The notes beneath the pieces were generated by a model, which made no database searches, had not been told where the DNA came from, and was given only the letters and a program-made list of their open reading frames with translations. Positions 14,280-21,631 of a stretch of DNA of 23,426 bases are shown here, piece by piece; the first letter of the stretch is position 1, and each line of letters starts with the position of its first letter. The translations under genes were made by a program, and so were the position numbers. The stretch is from JAKLKS01 sp964370855 (GTDB taxonomy: Bacteria > Planctomycetota > JAJSAM01 > JAKLKS01), in assembly GCA_964370855.1 (NCBI GenBank), contig CAYJMF010000075.1, positions 1 through 23,426 on the forward strand. The letters run 5' to 3'.

Positions 14280-14972
14280 ATGCACATCACCATCGAGAAG
14301 GGCCCCGCCTTCGCCCTCGCCCGCGTCGCCATGGACGCCGGCGAGGAGCTGAAGGCGGAATCCGGCGCCATGGTCTCCATGTCCGGGACCGTGGACATCG
14401 AGACGGGGATGAAGGGGGGCTTCCTCAAGTCCGTGGCGCGGAAGCTCCTGACCTCCGAGTCCTTCTTCCAGAACACCTTCCACGCCCGCTCCCCGGGGGA
14501 GGTCACCCTGGCGCCGGCGCTGCCCGGGGACATCATGCTGCGGGAGATGGAGGGGGAGTCCCTCATCCTCCAGTCCGGCTCCTACCTCGGCAGCGGGACG
14601 GGCATCGAGATGGAGACGAAGTGGGGGGGCGCCCGCTCCTTCTTCTCCCGGGAGGGGCTCTTCCTCCTCCGGGCCTTCGGCCGCGGCCCCCTGCTGTTCT
14701 CCTCCTACGGCGGCATCATCGAGGTCGCGGTCCCCGCCTCGGGTTACGTCGTGGACACCGGCCACCTCGTCGCCTTCGAGCCCTCCCTCGAGTGGACCGT
14801 GGACAAGGTGGGGGGGATGAAGTCGCTCCTCTTCTCCGGGGAGGGGCTCGTCTGCCGCTTCCGGGGGCAGGGGAGGCTCTGGCTCCAGACGCGCTCCTTC
14901 GACGCCTTCCTCGGGCAGATCATCCCCCACCTGAGCCGCGGCTCCGACGGGAGCTCCGGCCTCCTCGGGTAG
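14280..14972 (+). CDS. AIM24/TIGR00266 family protein
   Basis: The 230-residue protein matches the TIGR00266/AIM24 family of beta-rich proteins, widespread in bacteria and found in mitochondria, with no settled biochemical role. Family features are the opening strand with GEELKAESGAMVSMSG (residues 21-36), the GGFLKSVARKLLTSESFFQN segment, then GEVTLAPALPGDI and the Gly-rich SYGGIIEVAVP. No signal peptide or transmembrane helix is seen, so it is probably cytoplasmic or peripherally membrane-associated. The ATG at 14280 is preceded by AGGAACGGAG. The gene stands alone, with a large palindrome upstream and, downstream, a short inverted repeat overlapping the promoter of the next gene. Confidence 0.9.
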   Translation: MHITIEKGPAFALARVAMDAGEELKAESGAMVSMSGTVDIETGMKGGFLKSVARKLLTSESFFQNTFHARSPGEVTLAPALPGDIMLREMEGESLILQSGSYLGSGTGIEMETKWGGARSFFSREGLFLLRAFGRGPLLFSSYGGIIEVAVPASGYVVDTGHLVAFEPSLEWTVDKVGGMKSLLFSGEGLVCRFRGQGRLWLQTRSFDAFLGQIIPHLSRGSDGSSGLLG

Positions 14973-14975
14973 CGG

Positions 14976-14999
14976 AACCCGGCCCGGGGCTCCCGGGTT
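14976..14999 (+). terminator. Weak hairpin after the AIM24 gene
   Basis: AACCCGG (14976-14982) is complementary to CCGGGTT (14993-14999) with a 10-base loop, starting three bases after the AIM24 stop. It lacks a T-tract and its distal arm overlaps the TACACT box of the next gene, so any terminator role is uncertain. Confidence 0.3.
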
Positions 15000-15004
15000 A
15001 CACT
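14999..15004 (+). promoter_or_regulatory. Candidate -10 box for the DUF1549/DUF1501 operon
   Basis: TACACT lies 35 bases upstream of the ATG at 15040, with GGGAGG (15028-15033) as ribosome-binding site between them. It fits the TANNNT pattern seen before several other genes here. No clear -35 box is visible. Confidence 0.4.
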
Positions 15005-15039
15005 CCCGGCCGTTGAGACCCGGTCCCGGGAGGACTGCC

Positions 15040-16830
15040 ATGGCGGAGCGCGCGTTCACGAAGTCCCGCGGAGCGGAATCCCTGCGGCCCCTCCTCGCGG
15101 GGTTCGCCCTCAGCGGAGCCGCGGCCCTGGCCGCGGTCCTGCCCGGTCGCGGTCTCGCCCCCCCGGCCCTGGCCGCGGAGGGCGGCGTCTCCGCGCCGGC
15201 CCGCGTCGCGAAGCCCACCGACGAGGATCGCGCCGAGGCGCTGCTCGCCGCGGCGGCGGCCTCCCGCGCCATCGACCGCGAGGTGGGGAAGGCGCTGGCC
15301 GCGGCGGGGGTGGAGCCCGCGGGCCCCTCCGACGACGCCGAGTTCCTCCGCCGGGTGACCCTGGACCTCCACGGCGTCCCGCCCACGGAGGCCGAGGTGC
15401 GGGCCTTCCTCGCCTCGAAGGACCCGGGCCGCCGGTCGGCGAAGGTGGAGGAGCTGCTGGCGGATCCCCTCTACGGGGACCACGTCGCCGACCTCTGGGG
15501 GCGGCTCCTCTTCTCCGGGCTCCGCCGCTACCGCGTCCCGGAGGTGGAGAAGGTCCACGACTGGCTCGCCGCGGGGTTCCGGGAGGGGCGCGGGCTCGAC
15601 TGGCTCGCCCGGAGCCTCCTCACGGCCACGGGCAACACCGCGGAGGTCCCGGCGCTGGCCTACACGATGCGCTTTCGCGACGGCGGCATCCCCGCGGACA
15701 TCGCCGGCACCACTTCGCGCATCTTCCTCGGCGTGCAGATCCAGTGCGCGCAGTGCCACGACCATCCCTACGAGAGCTGGAAGCAGGGGGAGTTCGCGGG
15801 CTTCGCCTCCTTCTTCAACCTCGTGAACCCCCGCCCCGCGGACCCCGAGAACCGGATGGCGGGGTTCGTCGTCGAGGACCCCACCCCGCAGCAGCTGCGG
15901 CGCACGCGGGGGCGTGGCGGCGAGGGGGCGGACATCCGCGGCGCCGCCCGCGAGGCGCCGAAGTTCCTCGGGGGGGCGGTCTACGAGGACCGCGAGGGGA
16001 CGACCCGGCGGGAGGCCCTGGCGGACTGGATCCTCGCCCGCGACAACCCGTGGTTCGCGAAGGCCATGGCGAACCGCGTCTGGTCCTGGTTCTTCGGGCG
16101 CGGCATCGTGAACCCCGTGGACGACTTCCGCTCCGACAACCCGCCCTCCCACCCGGCCCTGCTGGACACCCTGGCCCTCGGTTTCGCGGATTCGGGGTAC
16201 GACCTGCGCTTCCTCGTGCGGGCCATCGCCGGGTCCGGGACCTACGGACGGACCTCCCGGATCCCGGCGGGCTGGGCCGCCGCCGGCGGGGAGGACGAGG
16301 TCGCGCTCCGCCGCCTCGACCGCGCCTACGCCCGCGGCCCCGTGAAGCCCCTCACGGCGGACCAGGTCTTCGACTCCGTGCTCCGGGTCACGGGCATGGA
16401 CGACGCCTTCCGGCGCGCCAACCGGGCGGAGCTCGAGCGGGTGAAGGCCGGGCTCCTCCAGCAGTTCGTCTCCGAGATCGGCGACGACGAGACGGGGGAG
16501 TCGGAGGCCTGGGCGGGCACCATCCCCCAGGGGCTCCTCCTGATGAACGGCCCCCTCACCCAGGTCGGAACCCGGGCCTCGGCGCCGGCGGGACGCGGCG
16601 ACCGCACGGGCATCCTCGCCCGGGAGAACACGCTGCGGGCGATCCTCGACGAGGAGAAGGACGCGGGGCGGCGGGTGGAGCGGATGTACGTCACCGCCCT
16701 CGGCCGCCGTCCGACGGCGGAGGAGAGGGAGGAGGCGGCGGCCTTCGCCTCCCGCGGGAAATCGGGGCAGGGCTGGGAGGACCTCTTCTGGGCGCTCCTC
16801 AACTGCTCCGAGTTCATGTCCAACCACTAG
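15040..16830 (+). CDS. Exported DUF1549/DUF1553 domain protein (planctomycete type)
   Basis: The 596-residue protein begins with a basic stretch and a hydrophobic segment ending PALAAEGG (about residues 18-47), a probable export signal. The DUF1549 part (about 95-310) contains DAEFLRRVTLDLHGVPPTEAE and CAQCHDHPYESW with Cys236, Cys239 and His240, a CxxCH motif that is typical of this domain. DUF1553 (about 325-580) contains ALADWILARDNPWFAKAMAN, then RVWSWFFGRGIVNPVDDFR, and a C-terminal NCSEFMSNH. Both domains are abundant in Planctomycetota and their biochemical role is not settled. The protein is shorter than many relatives, with no separate N-terminal planctomycete cytochrome c domain seen. 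The ATG at 15040 is chosen over the upstream TTG at 15013 because GGGAGG precedes it. The DUF1501 gene follows after eight bases. Confidence 0.92.
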   Translation: MAERAFTKSRGAESLRPLLAGFALSGAAALAAVLPGRGLAPPALAAEGGVSAPARVAKPTDEDRAEALLAAAAASRAIDREVGKALAAAGVEPAGPSDDAEFLRRVTLDLHGVPPTEAEVRAFLASKDPGRRSAKVEELLADPLYGDHVADLWGRLLFSGLRRYRVPEVEKVHDWLAAGFREGRGLDWLARSLLTATGNTAEVPALAYTMRFRDGGIPADIAGTTSRIFLGVQIQCAQCHDHPYESWKQGEFAGFASFFNLVNPRPADPENRMAGFVVEDPTPQQLRRTRGRGGEGADIRGAAREAPKFLGGAVYEDREGTTRREALADWILARDNPWFAKAMANRVWSWFFGRGIVNPVDDFRSDNPPSHPALLDTLALGFADSGYDLRFLVRAIAGSGTYGRTSRIPAGWAAAGGEDEVALRRLDRAYARGPVKPLTADQVFDSVLRVTGMDDAFRRANRAELERVKAGLLQQFVSEIGDDETGESEAWAGTIPQGLLLMNGPLTQVGTRASAPAGRGDRTGILARENTLRAILDEEKDAGRRVERMYVTALGRRPTAEEREEAAAFASRGKSGQGWEDLFWALLNCSEFMSNH

Positions 16831-16838
16831 GAGGCGCG

Positions 16839-18170
16839 ATGAGGCTCATCCAGAGGGTCGAGGGCGACGTCGACCGGCGCGGCTTCCTCGGGCTCGGCGT
16901 CGCCTCGGGCATCGCCTGGATGCTCGCCCGCCGCGCCCCCGCCCTCGCCGCCCCGGGCCCGGCCGCGGAGGAGGGGGCGTCGGCGGCCCCCGACCGCCTC
17001 CCGCCGGGGCGCGCGAAGCGATGCATCGTGCTCTTCATGGACGGCGGCCCCTCCCACATGGACACCTGGGACCCGAAGCCGGGCCGGGAGTTCCAGGGGG
17101 CCACGGAGACCGTCGCCACCCGCATCCCCGGGGTGCGCATCGCCGCCGCCATGCCGGAGCTGGCGCGGCGCATGGGGGACCTCTGCGTCGTGCGATCCAT
17201 GACCTCGAAGGAGGGGAACCACTCCCGGGCGAAGTACCTCCTCCACGCAGGCTACCCGCCCAACCCCACGGTGATCCACCCGGCCTTCGGGGCGGTAGTC
17301 TCCCACGAAGTAGAGGTCTCCCACGAGGCGGGGCGGGAGGGGTTCGACCTCCCCAACTACGTGCAGATCAACGGGAACAACGGGGAGAGCGGGGGCTACC
17401 TCGGCGTCGCCCACAACCCCTTCGTCGTGCAGGATCCCTCCCGGCCCATCGCCAACCTCGCCCCGGCGCCGGGCGTGGACGACGGGCGGCTCGACGCCCG
17501 CATGAAGTTCCTGGGGAGGCTCGACCGCGGCTTCGCCGAGACCCGCGGCGCCGAGGTGCCGGAGTCCCGCCAGGTCATGTACGGCCGTTCGCGGCGGCTC
17601 ATGGCCTCGCCCCTCACCCGCGCCTTCGACCTCTCCACGGAGAAGGAGGCGGCGCGGCAGCGCTGGGGCATGGACAACTTCGGGCAGGGGTGCCTCATGG
17701 CCTCGCGGCTCGTCGAGGCCGGGGTGCCCGTGGTGGAGGTGCGCCTGAACGGCTGGGACACCCACGAGGACAACTGGACGAGGGTCCCTGCGCTCCTCTC
17801 CCGCGTGGACCGCGGCTTCTCCACGCTGCTGGACGACCTCAAGGCGAAGGGGCTCCTCGAGGAGACGCTGGTCGTCTGGATGGGGGAGTTCGGCCGCACG
17901 CCGCGGCCCAACGCGCGGGGCGGCCGGGACCACTACCCGAGGGCGTGGTCCATGGTCATGGCCGGCGGCGGCATCCTGGGCGGGCAGGTCGTCGGCGCCA
18001 CCGACGCCGACGCCGCGGAGGTCGTGGACCGGCCCGTCACCGTCCCCGACCTCTTCGCCTCCTGGGCCCACGCCTTCGGCCTCAACCCCCGGAAGACCTT
18101 CTACGCCGGCGAGCGCCCCATCACCCTCGTCGACAAGGCCGGCTCGCCCGTGCGGGAGTTTTTCGAATAG
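16839..18170 (+). CDS. DUF1501 protein with Tat signal (sulfatase/phosphatase-like fold)
   Basis: The 443-residue protein starts with a twin-arginine signal, RRGFLGLG at residues 13-20 followed by a hydrophobic stretch ending ALAAPG, so it is probably exported folded. DUF1501 motifs are LFMDGGPSHMDTWDPK (about 65-80), LNGWDTHEDNW, and WMGEFGRTPRPN followed by GRDHYPRAWS. The Asp/His pattern fits the alkaline-phosphatase-like metalloenzyme fold, but substrate is unknown. DUF1501 genes are routinely paired with DUF1549/DUF1553 genes in planctomycetes. Here GGAGG overlaps the upstream stop, indicating coupled translation. The last codons (GAG TTT TTC GAA TAG) depart from the local C/G-ending preference, and the TAG stop is the first three bases of the 188-base palindrome. 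Confidence 0.93.
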   Translation: MRLIQRVEGDVDRRGFLGLGVASGIAWMLARRAPALAAPGPAAEEGASAAPDRLPPGRAKRCIVLFMDGGPSHMDTWDPKPGREFQGATETVATRIPGVRIAAAMPELARRMGDLCVVRSMTSKEGNHSRAKYLLHAGYPPNPTVIHPAFGAVVSHEVEVSHEAGREGFDLPNYVQINGNNGESGGYLGVAHNPFVVQDPSRPIANLAPAPGVDDGRLDARMKFLGRLDRGFAETRGAEVPESRQVMYGRSRRLMASPLTRAFDLSTEKEAARQRWGMDNFGQGCLMASRLVEAGVPVVEVRLNGWDTHEDNWTRVPALLSRVDRGFSTLLDDLKAKGLLEETLVVWMGEFGRTPRPNARGGRDHYPRAWSMVMAGGGILGGQVVGATDADAAEVVDRPVTVPDLFASWAHAFGLNPRKTFYAGERPITLVDKAGSPVREFFE

Positions 18171-18355
18171 GTGCCTGGCCGCCAGGCCGCCCGCCGCCGG
18201 CCCGCTGGCCCGCCGCCATACCGAACCCGACCCAGATTGGCGGCGAAACGGGAGGGCTTGCCCATCCGGGAGCCACACGTTTCGCCGCCAATCTGGGTCG
18301 GGTTCGGTATGGCGGCGGGCGGCCGGCGACGAGCGGCCTGGCGGCCAGGCACCTA
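18168..18355. repeat. 188-base palindromic element A between convergent stop codons
   Basis: The left arm (18168-18250) and right arm (18278-18355) are inverted copies around a 27-base centre. The outer stem starts TAGGTGCCTGGC on the left and closes GCCAGGCACCTA on the right. The inner 40 bases (18211-18250 with 18278-18317) pair perfectly, and a middle stretch is imperfect with five extra bases on the left. Each outer end holds a nested palindrome, GCCTGGC-N-GCCAGGC. The core 18211-18245, repeated inverted at 18283-18317, recurs in element B. The TAG stops of the DUF1501 gene (18168-18170) and folE (18353-18355) are the terminal bases of the stem. No coding frame or transposase is present. 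A non-autonomous mobile palindrome that also ends both transcripts is the favoured reading. Confidence 0.92.
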
Positions 18356-18931
18356 CCGCCCGATGAACGCCAGGAACTCGCTCCGGGTGCGGTTGTCGCT
18401 CTTGAAGCCGCCGAGCATGCAGGAGGTGACGGCGCTGCTGTTCTGCTTCTCCACGCCGCGCATCATCATGCAGAGGTGGCGGGCCTCGATGACGACGGCC
18501 ACGCCGCGGGGCTTGATGGCGGACTCGATGGCCTGGGCGATCTGGGTGGTGAGCCTCTCCTGCACCTGCAGGCGGCGGGCGAAGGCGTCCACGATGCGGG
18601 GCAGCTTCGAGAGCCCCACGATCTTCCCCCGGGGGATGTACCCCACGTGGCACTTCCCGAAGAAGGGGAGCATGTGGTGCTCGCACATGGAATAGAGCTC
18701 CATGTCCTTCACCACCACCATCTCGTCGCAGGGGTCCTCGAAGACCGCGCCGTTGAGCAGGGTCCGCATGTCCACCCGGTAGCCGCTGGTCAGGAACCGC
18801 AGGCTCCTCTCCACGCGCTGCGGGGTCGAGCGGAGCCCGTCCCGCTCCGGGTGCTCCCCCAGCCGCGTGAGCAGCTCCTTCACCAGGGGCTGGAGCGCGG
18901 GTTCCTCCGCGGTCTTCGTCGTCTTCGCCAT
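18353..18931 (-). CDS. folE: GTP cyclohydrolase I (FolE)
   Basis: FolE converts GTP to 7,8-dihydroneopterin triphosphate, the first step of folate (and queuosine/biopterin) synthesis in the cytoplasm. The 192-residue protein has the catalytic zinc ligands Cys83 and His86 in SMCEHHMLPFFGK and Cys154 in RHLCMMMRGV, spaced as in E. coli (Cys110, His113, Cys181). GYIPRGKIVGLSKLPRIVD and LQVQERLTTQIAQAI are further family motifs. The ATG at 18931 is taken because GAGAAAGG lies upstream and MAKTTKTAEEPALQ is a normal N-terminus; frames extending upstream run into the divergent gene. The TAG stop is also the end of the palindromic element. Expression is probably driven by the TAGAAT box at 18975-18980. 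Confidence 0.97.
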   Translation of the reverse strand: MAKTTKTAEEPALQPLVKELLTRLGEHPERDGLRSTPQRVERSLRFLTSGYRVDMRTLLNGAVFEDPCDEMVVVKDMELYSMCEHHMLPFFGKCHVGYIPRGKIVGLSKLPRIVDAFARRLQVQERLTTQIAQAIESAIKPRGVAVVIEARHLCMMMRGVEKQNSSAVTSCMLGGFKSDNRTRSEFLAFIGR

Positions 18932-18974
18932 GGGGTGGAGCCTTTCTCCGCCGCGGGGGGCGGGCAAGGGCCGC

Positions 18975-18980
18975 ATTCTA
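18975..18980 (-). promoter_or_regulatory. Candidate -10 box for folE
   Basis: Minus strand TAGAAT, one mismatch from TATAAT, lies 43 bases before the folE ATG, with GAGAAAGG in the presumed leader. It is 14 bases from the opposing TAGACT of the exoribonuclease gene, so the two promoters must overlap. Confidence 0.5.
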
Positions 18981-18994
18981 GCCGGGGAGCGGGG

Positions 18995-19000
18995 TAGACT
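18995..19000 (+). promoter_or_regulatory. Candidate -10 box, leaderless start of the exoribonuclease gene
   Basis: TAGACT ends seven bases before the ATG at 19008. There is no Shine-Dalgarno sequence between, so the transcript probably starts at the start codon. No recognisable -35 box is visible. Confidence 0.5.
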
Positions 19001-19007
19001 CGCCCCG

Positions 19008-20978
19008 ATGTCCTCCCACCCCGTCGCCGCCCTCGAGAGCCGGGGCTCCGTCCTCCTCGCCGCCCTCGTCGGCGGGAGCGGGGAGGCCACCCGGGTGACG
19101 ACGGAGGAGGGGCGCTCCTTCGAGTACCCCGCGGAGCGGCTCCTCTGGACCGCCCGGACCCTCGCCGTGGCGGGGGTCGCGAAGAGGGAGATCGCCGCCG
19201 GCCTCAAGGTGCTCCGCGCCGGCGCCGGTCCCGCCCCCGACTGGCGGGAGCTCCACGGCATGGTGGAGCCCGGCGCGCCCCTCGACCTCCACGACCTCGC
19301 CGGGGGCGGTGAGGGGAGGGAGGCCGACGCCCGGGCCCTGGCCCTCGTCCTCCACGCCCCCGGGGCGGCCCCCCTCTTCCGGCTGGAGAAGGGGCGGCTG
19401 GTGGCGGCCTCCGCGGAGGAGGTCCGGGCGGAGGAGGTGAAGCGGGAGGCGGAGAAGCGGGTCCTCGCCGCCGAGGAGGCGCTGGCCGCCGCCCTCTCCC
19501 GGGAGGGGCCGGAGGATCCGCCCGCGGACGCCGCGCCGGCCCTGGAGGGGCTGCTCGGCTGGGCCCTCGGGCCGGAGGAATCGTCCCCCCCGCGCCTCGC
19601 GAAGCGGCTCGGGTGGAACGACGTCTTCGAGGGCCTGGAGCGCATCGACGGGAAGGGCTGGCTCCCCGCGGACGCCATGGCGCCGCTGTCGAAGCGGGGC
19701 ATCCACCGGGGGTTCCCCGCGGCGGTGCTGGAGGACGCGCGGGAGCTGGCCGCGGCGCCGGACCCGGCGGCGGCGGACCGGGAGGACCTGCGCTCCCTCC
19801 CGGCCTTCGCCATCGACGACCGGGAGACCGTGGAGGTGGACGACGCCGTCTCCCTCCTGCGGGGGCCCGGCGGGGAGGTGCGGCTCCTCGTCCACATCTC
19901 CGACGGGGCGGCGGTGGTGCCCGTGGGCGGGCCCGTGGACCTCGAGGCCCTGCGCCGCTCCACGACCATCTACCTCCCCGACGGTCGGATCCCCATGATC
20001 CCCCCGGAGCTGACGGCGGCGCGGCTCTCCCTCGAGGAGGGGGAGGACCGCCCCGCCCTGACGGCGGAGATCCGGCTCGGGGAGGGGGGCGCGCCGGAGG
20101 CGGTGCGGATCTTCCGGAGCCTGGTGCGGGTGGCCCGGCGCCTCGACTACGACGAGACCCAGGAGGAGGCGGGGCTGCCGGCGGAGATCCGGCCCCTCCA
20201 CGGGATGGCCCGGGCGCTCCGCGAGGGCCGCATCGCCCGGGGCGCGCGGGTTCTCGAGGCCCCCTCCGCCCACCTCCGGGTCCGGGAGGGGAGGCCGGTC
20301 CTCATCCACCGCGGCATCGGGGGGGCCGGGGACGTGCTCGTGGGGGAGGCGATGGTGGCCTTCAACCGGGCCGCCGCGGGGATCCTCCGCGGGGCCGGGG
20401 CCGCGGCCCTCTGGCGGACCCAGGAGCCTCCCCGGGGGGAGCTCCCTCCGGCGGACCATCCCCTGTTCCAGCTGAAGGCGCGGCGTCTTTTCGCCCCGGT
20501 GCGGCTCTCCCCCGTCCCGGCTCCCCACGCGGGGCTCGGGGTGGACGCCTACCTGCAGGCGACCTCGCCCATCCGGCGCTACTCCGACCTCCTCCACCAG
20601 CGCCAGCTCGCGGGGGTGCGCGGGGGGGGCGGCGCCGTCCACGCCGAGGCCGCGGTGCGGGAGATGGCGGCGGCCCTCTTCGAGAGGGAGCGGCTCGTGC
20701 GCGGGGCCGAGGGGGATCGCGAGGACTACTGGATCTGCGTCCTCCTGGAGGAGCGGGGCGGGGCGGCCCTCGAGGGGCTCCTCTCGCGGCCGCCGCAGCG
20801 GGGCCGCGGGTACGCGTGGATCCCGGAGCTGCTGCGGGAACTGCCGGTCCAGTGGGCGAAGGAACTGCCCGTGCCGGCGGAGGGGACGCGGCTGACACTT
20901 GTTCCCGTCAAAGTCCGAAGGCATCGCGGCGCCGCCATACTGAACCCGACCCAGATTGGCGGCGGGAGCGGGGGCTGA
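19008..20978 (+). CDS. RNase II/RNB-family exoribonuclease
   Basis: The 656-residue protein is a predicted 3'-to-5' exoribonuclease of the RNase II family. An N-terminal domain starting ESRGSVLLAALVG resembles the SH3-like start of the cyanobacterial/plastid branch. The RNB catalytic region begins FAIDDRETVEVDDAVSLL (Asp270, Glu276, Asp278, Asp279), where Glu276 replaces the second of the four metal-binding aspartates of E. coli RNase II. ATSPIRRYSDLLHQRQL, with Arg524 matching the catalytic arginine, lies near residues 519-535. The C-terminus should be an S1-like domain. It reads TLVPVKVRRHRG and then enters palindrome B, which encodes AAILNPTQIGGGSGG and the TGA stop. Codons just before the element (ACA CTT GTT, AAA, CGA AGG CAT) are atypical for this gene. 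The ATG at 19008 is chosen from the family N-terminus. Confidence 0.9.
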   Translation: MSSHPVAALESRGSVLLAALVGGSGEATRVTTEEGRSFEYPAERLLWTARTLAVAGVAKREIAAGLKVLRAGAGPAPDWRELHGMVEPGAPLDLHDLAGGGEGREADARALALVLHAPGAAPLFRLEKGRLVAASAEEVRAEEVKREAEKRVLAAEEALAAALSREGPEDPPADAAPALEGLLGWALGPEESSPPRLAKRLGWNDVFEGLERIDGKGWLPADAMAPLSKRGIHRGFPAAVLEDARELAAAPDPAAADREDLRSLPAFAIDDRETVEVDDAVSLLRGPGGEVRLLVHISDGAAVVPVGGPVDLEALRRSTTIYLPDGRIPMIPPELTAARLSLEEGEDRPALTAEIRLGEGGAPEAVRIFRSLVRVARRLDYDETQEEAGLPAEIRPLHGMARALREGRIARGARVLEAPSAHLRVREGRPVLIHRGIGGAGDVLVGEAMVAFNRAAAGILRGAGAAALWRTQEPPRGELPPADHPLFQLKARRLFAPVRLSPVPAPHAGLGVDAYLQATSPIRRYSDLLHQRQLAGVRGGGGAVHAEAAVREMAAALFERERLVRGAEGDREDYWICVLLEERGGAALEGLLSRPPQRGRGYAWIPELLRELPVQWAKELPVPAEGTRLTLVPVKVRRHRGAAILNPTQIGGGSGG

Positions 20979-21051
20979 CGATTGTCGCCCGGGAGAGGGA
21001 GGCTCGCCCCCGCTCCCGCCGCCAATCTGGGTCGGGTTCAGTATGGCGGCG
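20930..21051. repeat. 122-base palindromic element B spanning two convergent 3' ends
   Basis: Arm 20930-20975 is the exact reverse complement of arm 21006-21051 (46 bp) around a 30-base centre. The first 35 bases of the stem are the core also found in element A (18211-18245), differing at one position: CATACCGAACC there, CATACTGAACC here. The opposite arm carries the matching change, so pairing is kept. The core itself has short complementary ends (GCCGCCA and TGGCGGC), so each arm can also fold alone. The element provides the TGA of the exoribonuclease gene (20976-20978, in the centre) and the TGA of the MobA-like gene (21038-21040, within the right arm). The GCCTGGC outer ends of element A are absent. 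Confidence 0.92.
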
Positions 21052-21625
21052 GCGTGTCGATGTTGCGCAGTACGGAGTCGGTGGGTACGTCGACCTCCAG
21101 CACCGCCCGGGTCGGTGCATGCAGCACCTCCCGCAGCGGCTGGTCATCCCCGAGCCCCGCCAGCGCCGGGAAAACCCGCGCCGCCACCACCACGGGATGC
21201 CCGCGCCGTCCCCCGTGGACGGGCACCACCACGTCGCTCGCGGGGGCTTCGTCGAAGGCCTCCCGGAGGAGCGCCACGACGTCCGCGCCGACCAGGGGGT
21301 GATCCACGGGGAAGAGGAGGAGGCCGGGGGCCCCGGGGGGGAGGTGGGGGAGGGCGGCCTTGACGGAGGTGGAACGGCCCCGTGCCCAGGCCCCGTTCTC
21401 CACGCCCCGCGCCCCCGCCGCCGCGGCCTCCGCCAGCACCGCGTCGGCGTCGGCCCCGGCCACGACGAGGACCTCCCCGCAGCCCCCCTCCCGGCAGGCC
21501 TCCACGATCCCCCGGAGCGCCGTCCCCCCGTGGGCCTGGGGGATGAGCGCCTTGGTGCGGCCCATCCGGGAGGAGCCCCCGGCGGCGAGGACGACGGCGG
21601 GCAGGGGAGGGACCAGGGGCCTCAC
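21038..21625 (-). CDS. MobA-like nucleotidyltransferase (NTP_transf_3 type)
   Basis: The 195-residue protein carries the nucleotidyltransferase signature VVLAAGGSSRMGRTKAL (about residues 11-27), which binds the nucleotide phosphates, and FPVDHPLVG, with the metal-binding aspartate. GHPVVVAARVFPALAGLGDD is also conserved in MobA/MocA-type enzymes, which attach CMP or GMP to molybdopterin. Related sugar- or alcohol-phosphate nucleotidyltransferases share the fold, so the substrate is open. Homologues usually end with a segment like DTPEDY. This one reads NIDTPPPY and stops inside palindrome B, so the C-terminus appears replaced. The start is GTG at 21625 with no ribosome-binding site; a TAGCAT box ends six bases upstream, suggesting a leaderless transcript. 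No other molybdenum cofactor gene is in the window. Confidence 0.85.
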   Translation of the reverse strand: MRPLVPPLPAVVLAAGGSSRMGRTKALIPQAHGGTALRGIVEACREGGCGEVLVVAGADADAVLAEAAAAGARGVENGAWARGRSTSVKAALPHLPPGAPGLLLFPVDHPLVGADVVALLREAFDEAPASDVVVPVHGGRRGHPVVVAARVFPALAGLGDDQPLREVLHAPTRAVLEVDVPTDSVLRNIDTPPPY

Positions 21626-21631
21626 GGCGCC

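Noticed and set aside
18168..18355. Palindromes as ordinary intrinsic terminators
   Set aside because: The stems are several times longer than usual and no T-tract follows on either strand. Termination may be a side effect, but does not explain the shared 35-nt core.
18168..21051. Palindromes as integron attC sites or insertion-sequence ends
   Set aside because: No integrase or transposase gene lies in or near them, the stems lack attC-type bulges and core sites, and no target-site duplication was evident.
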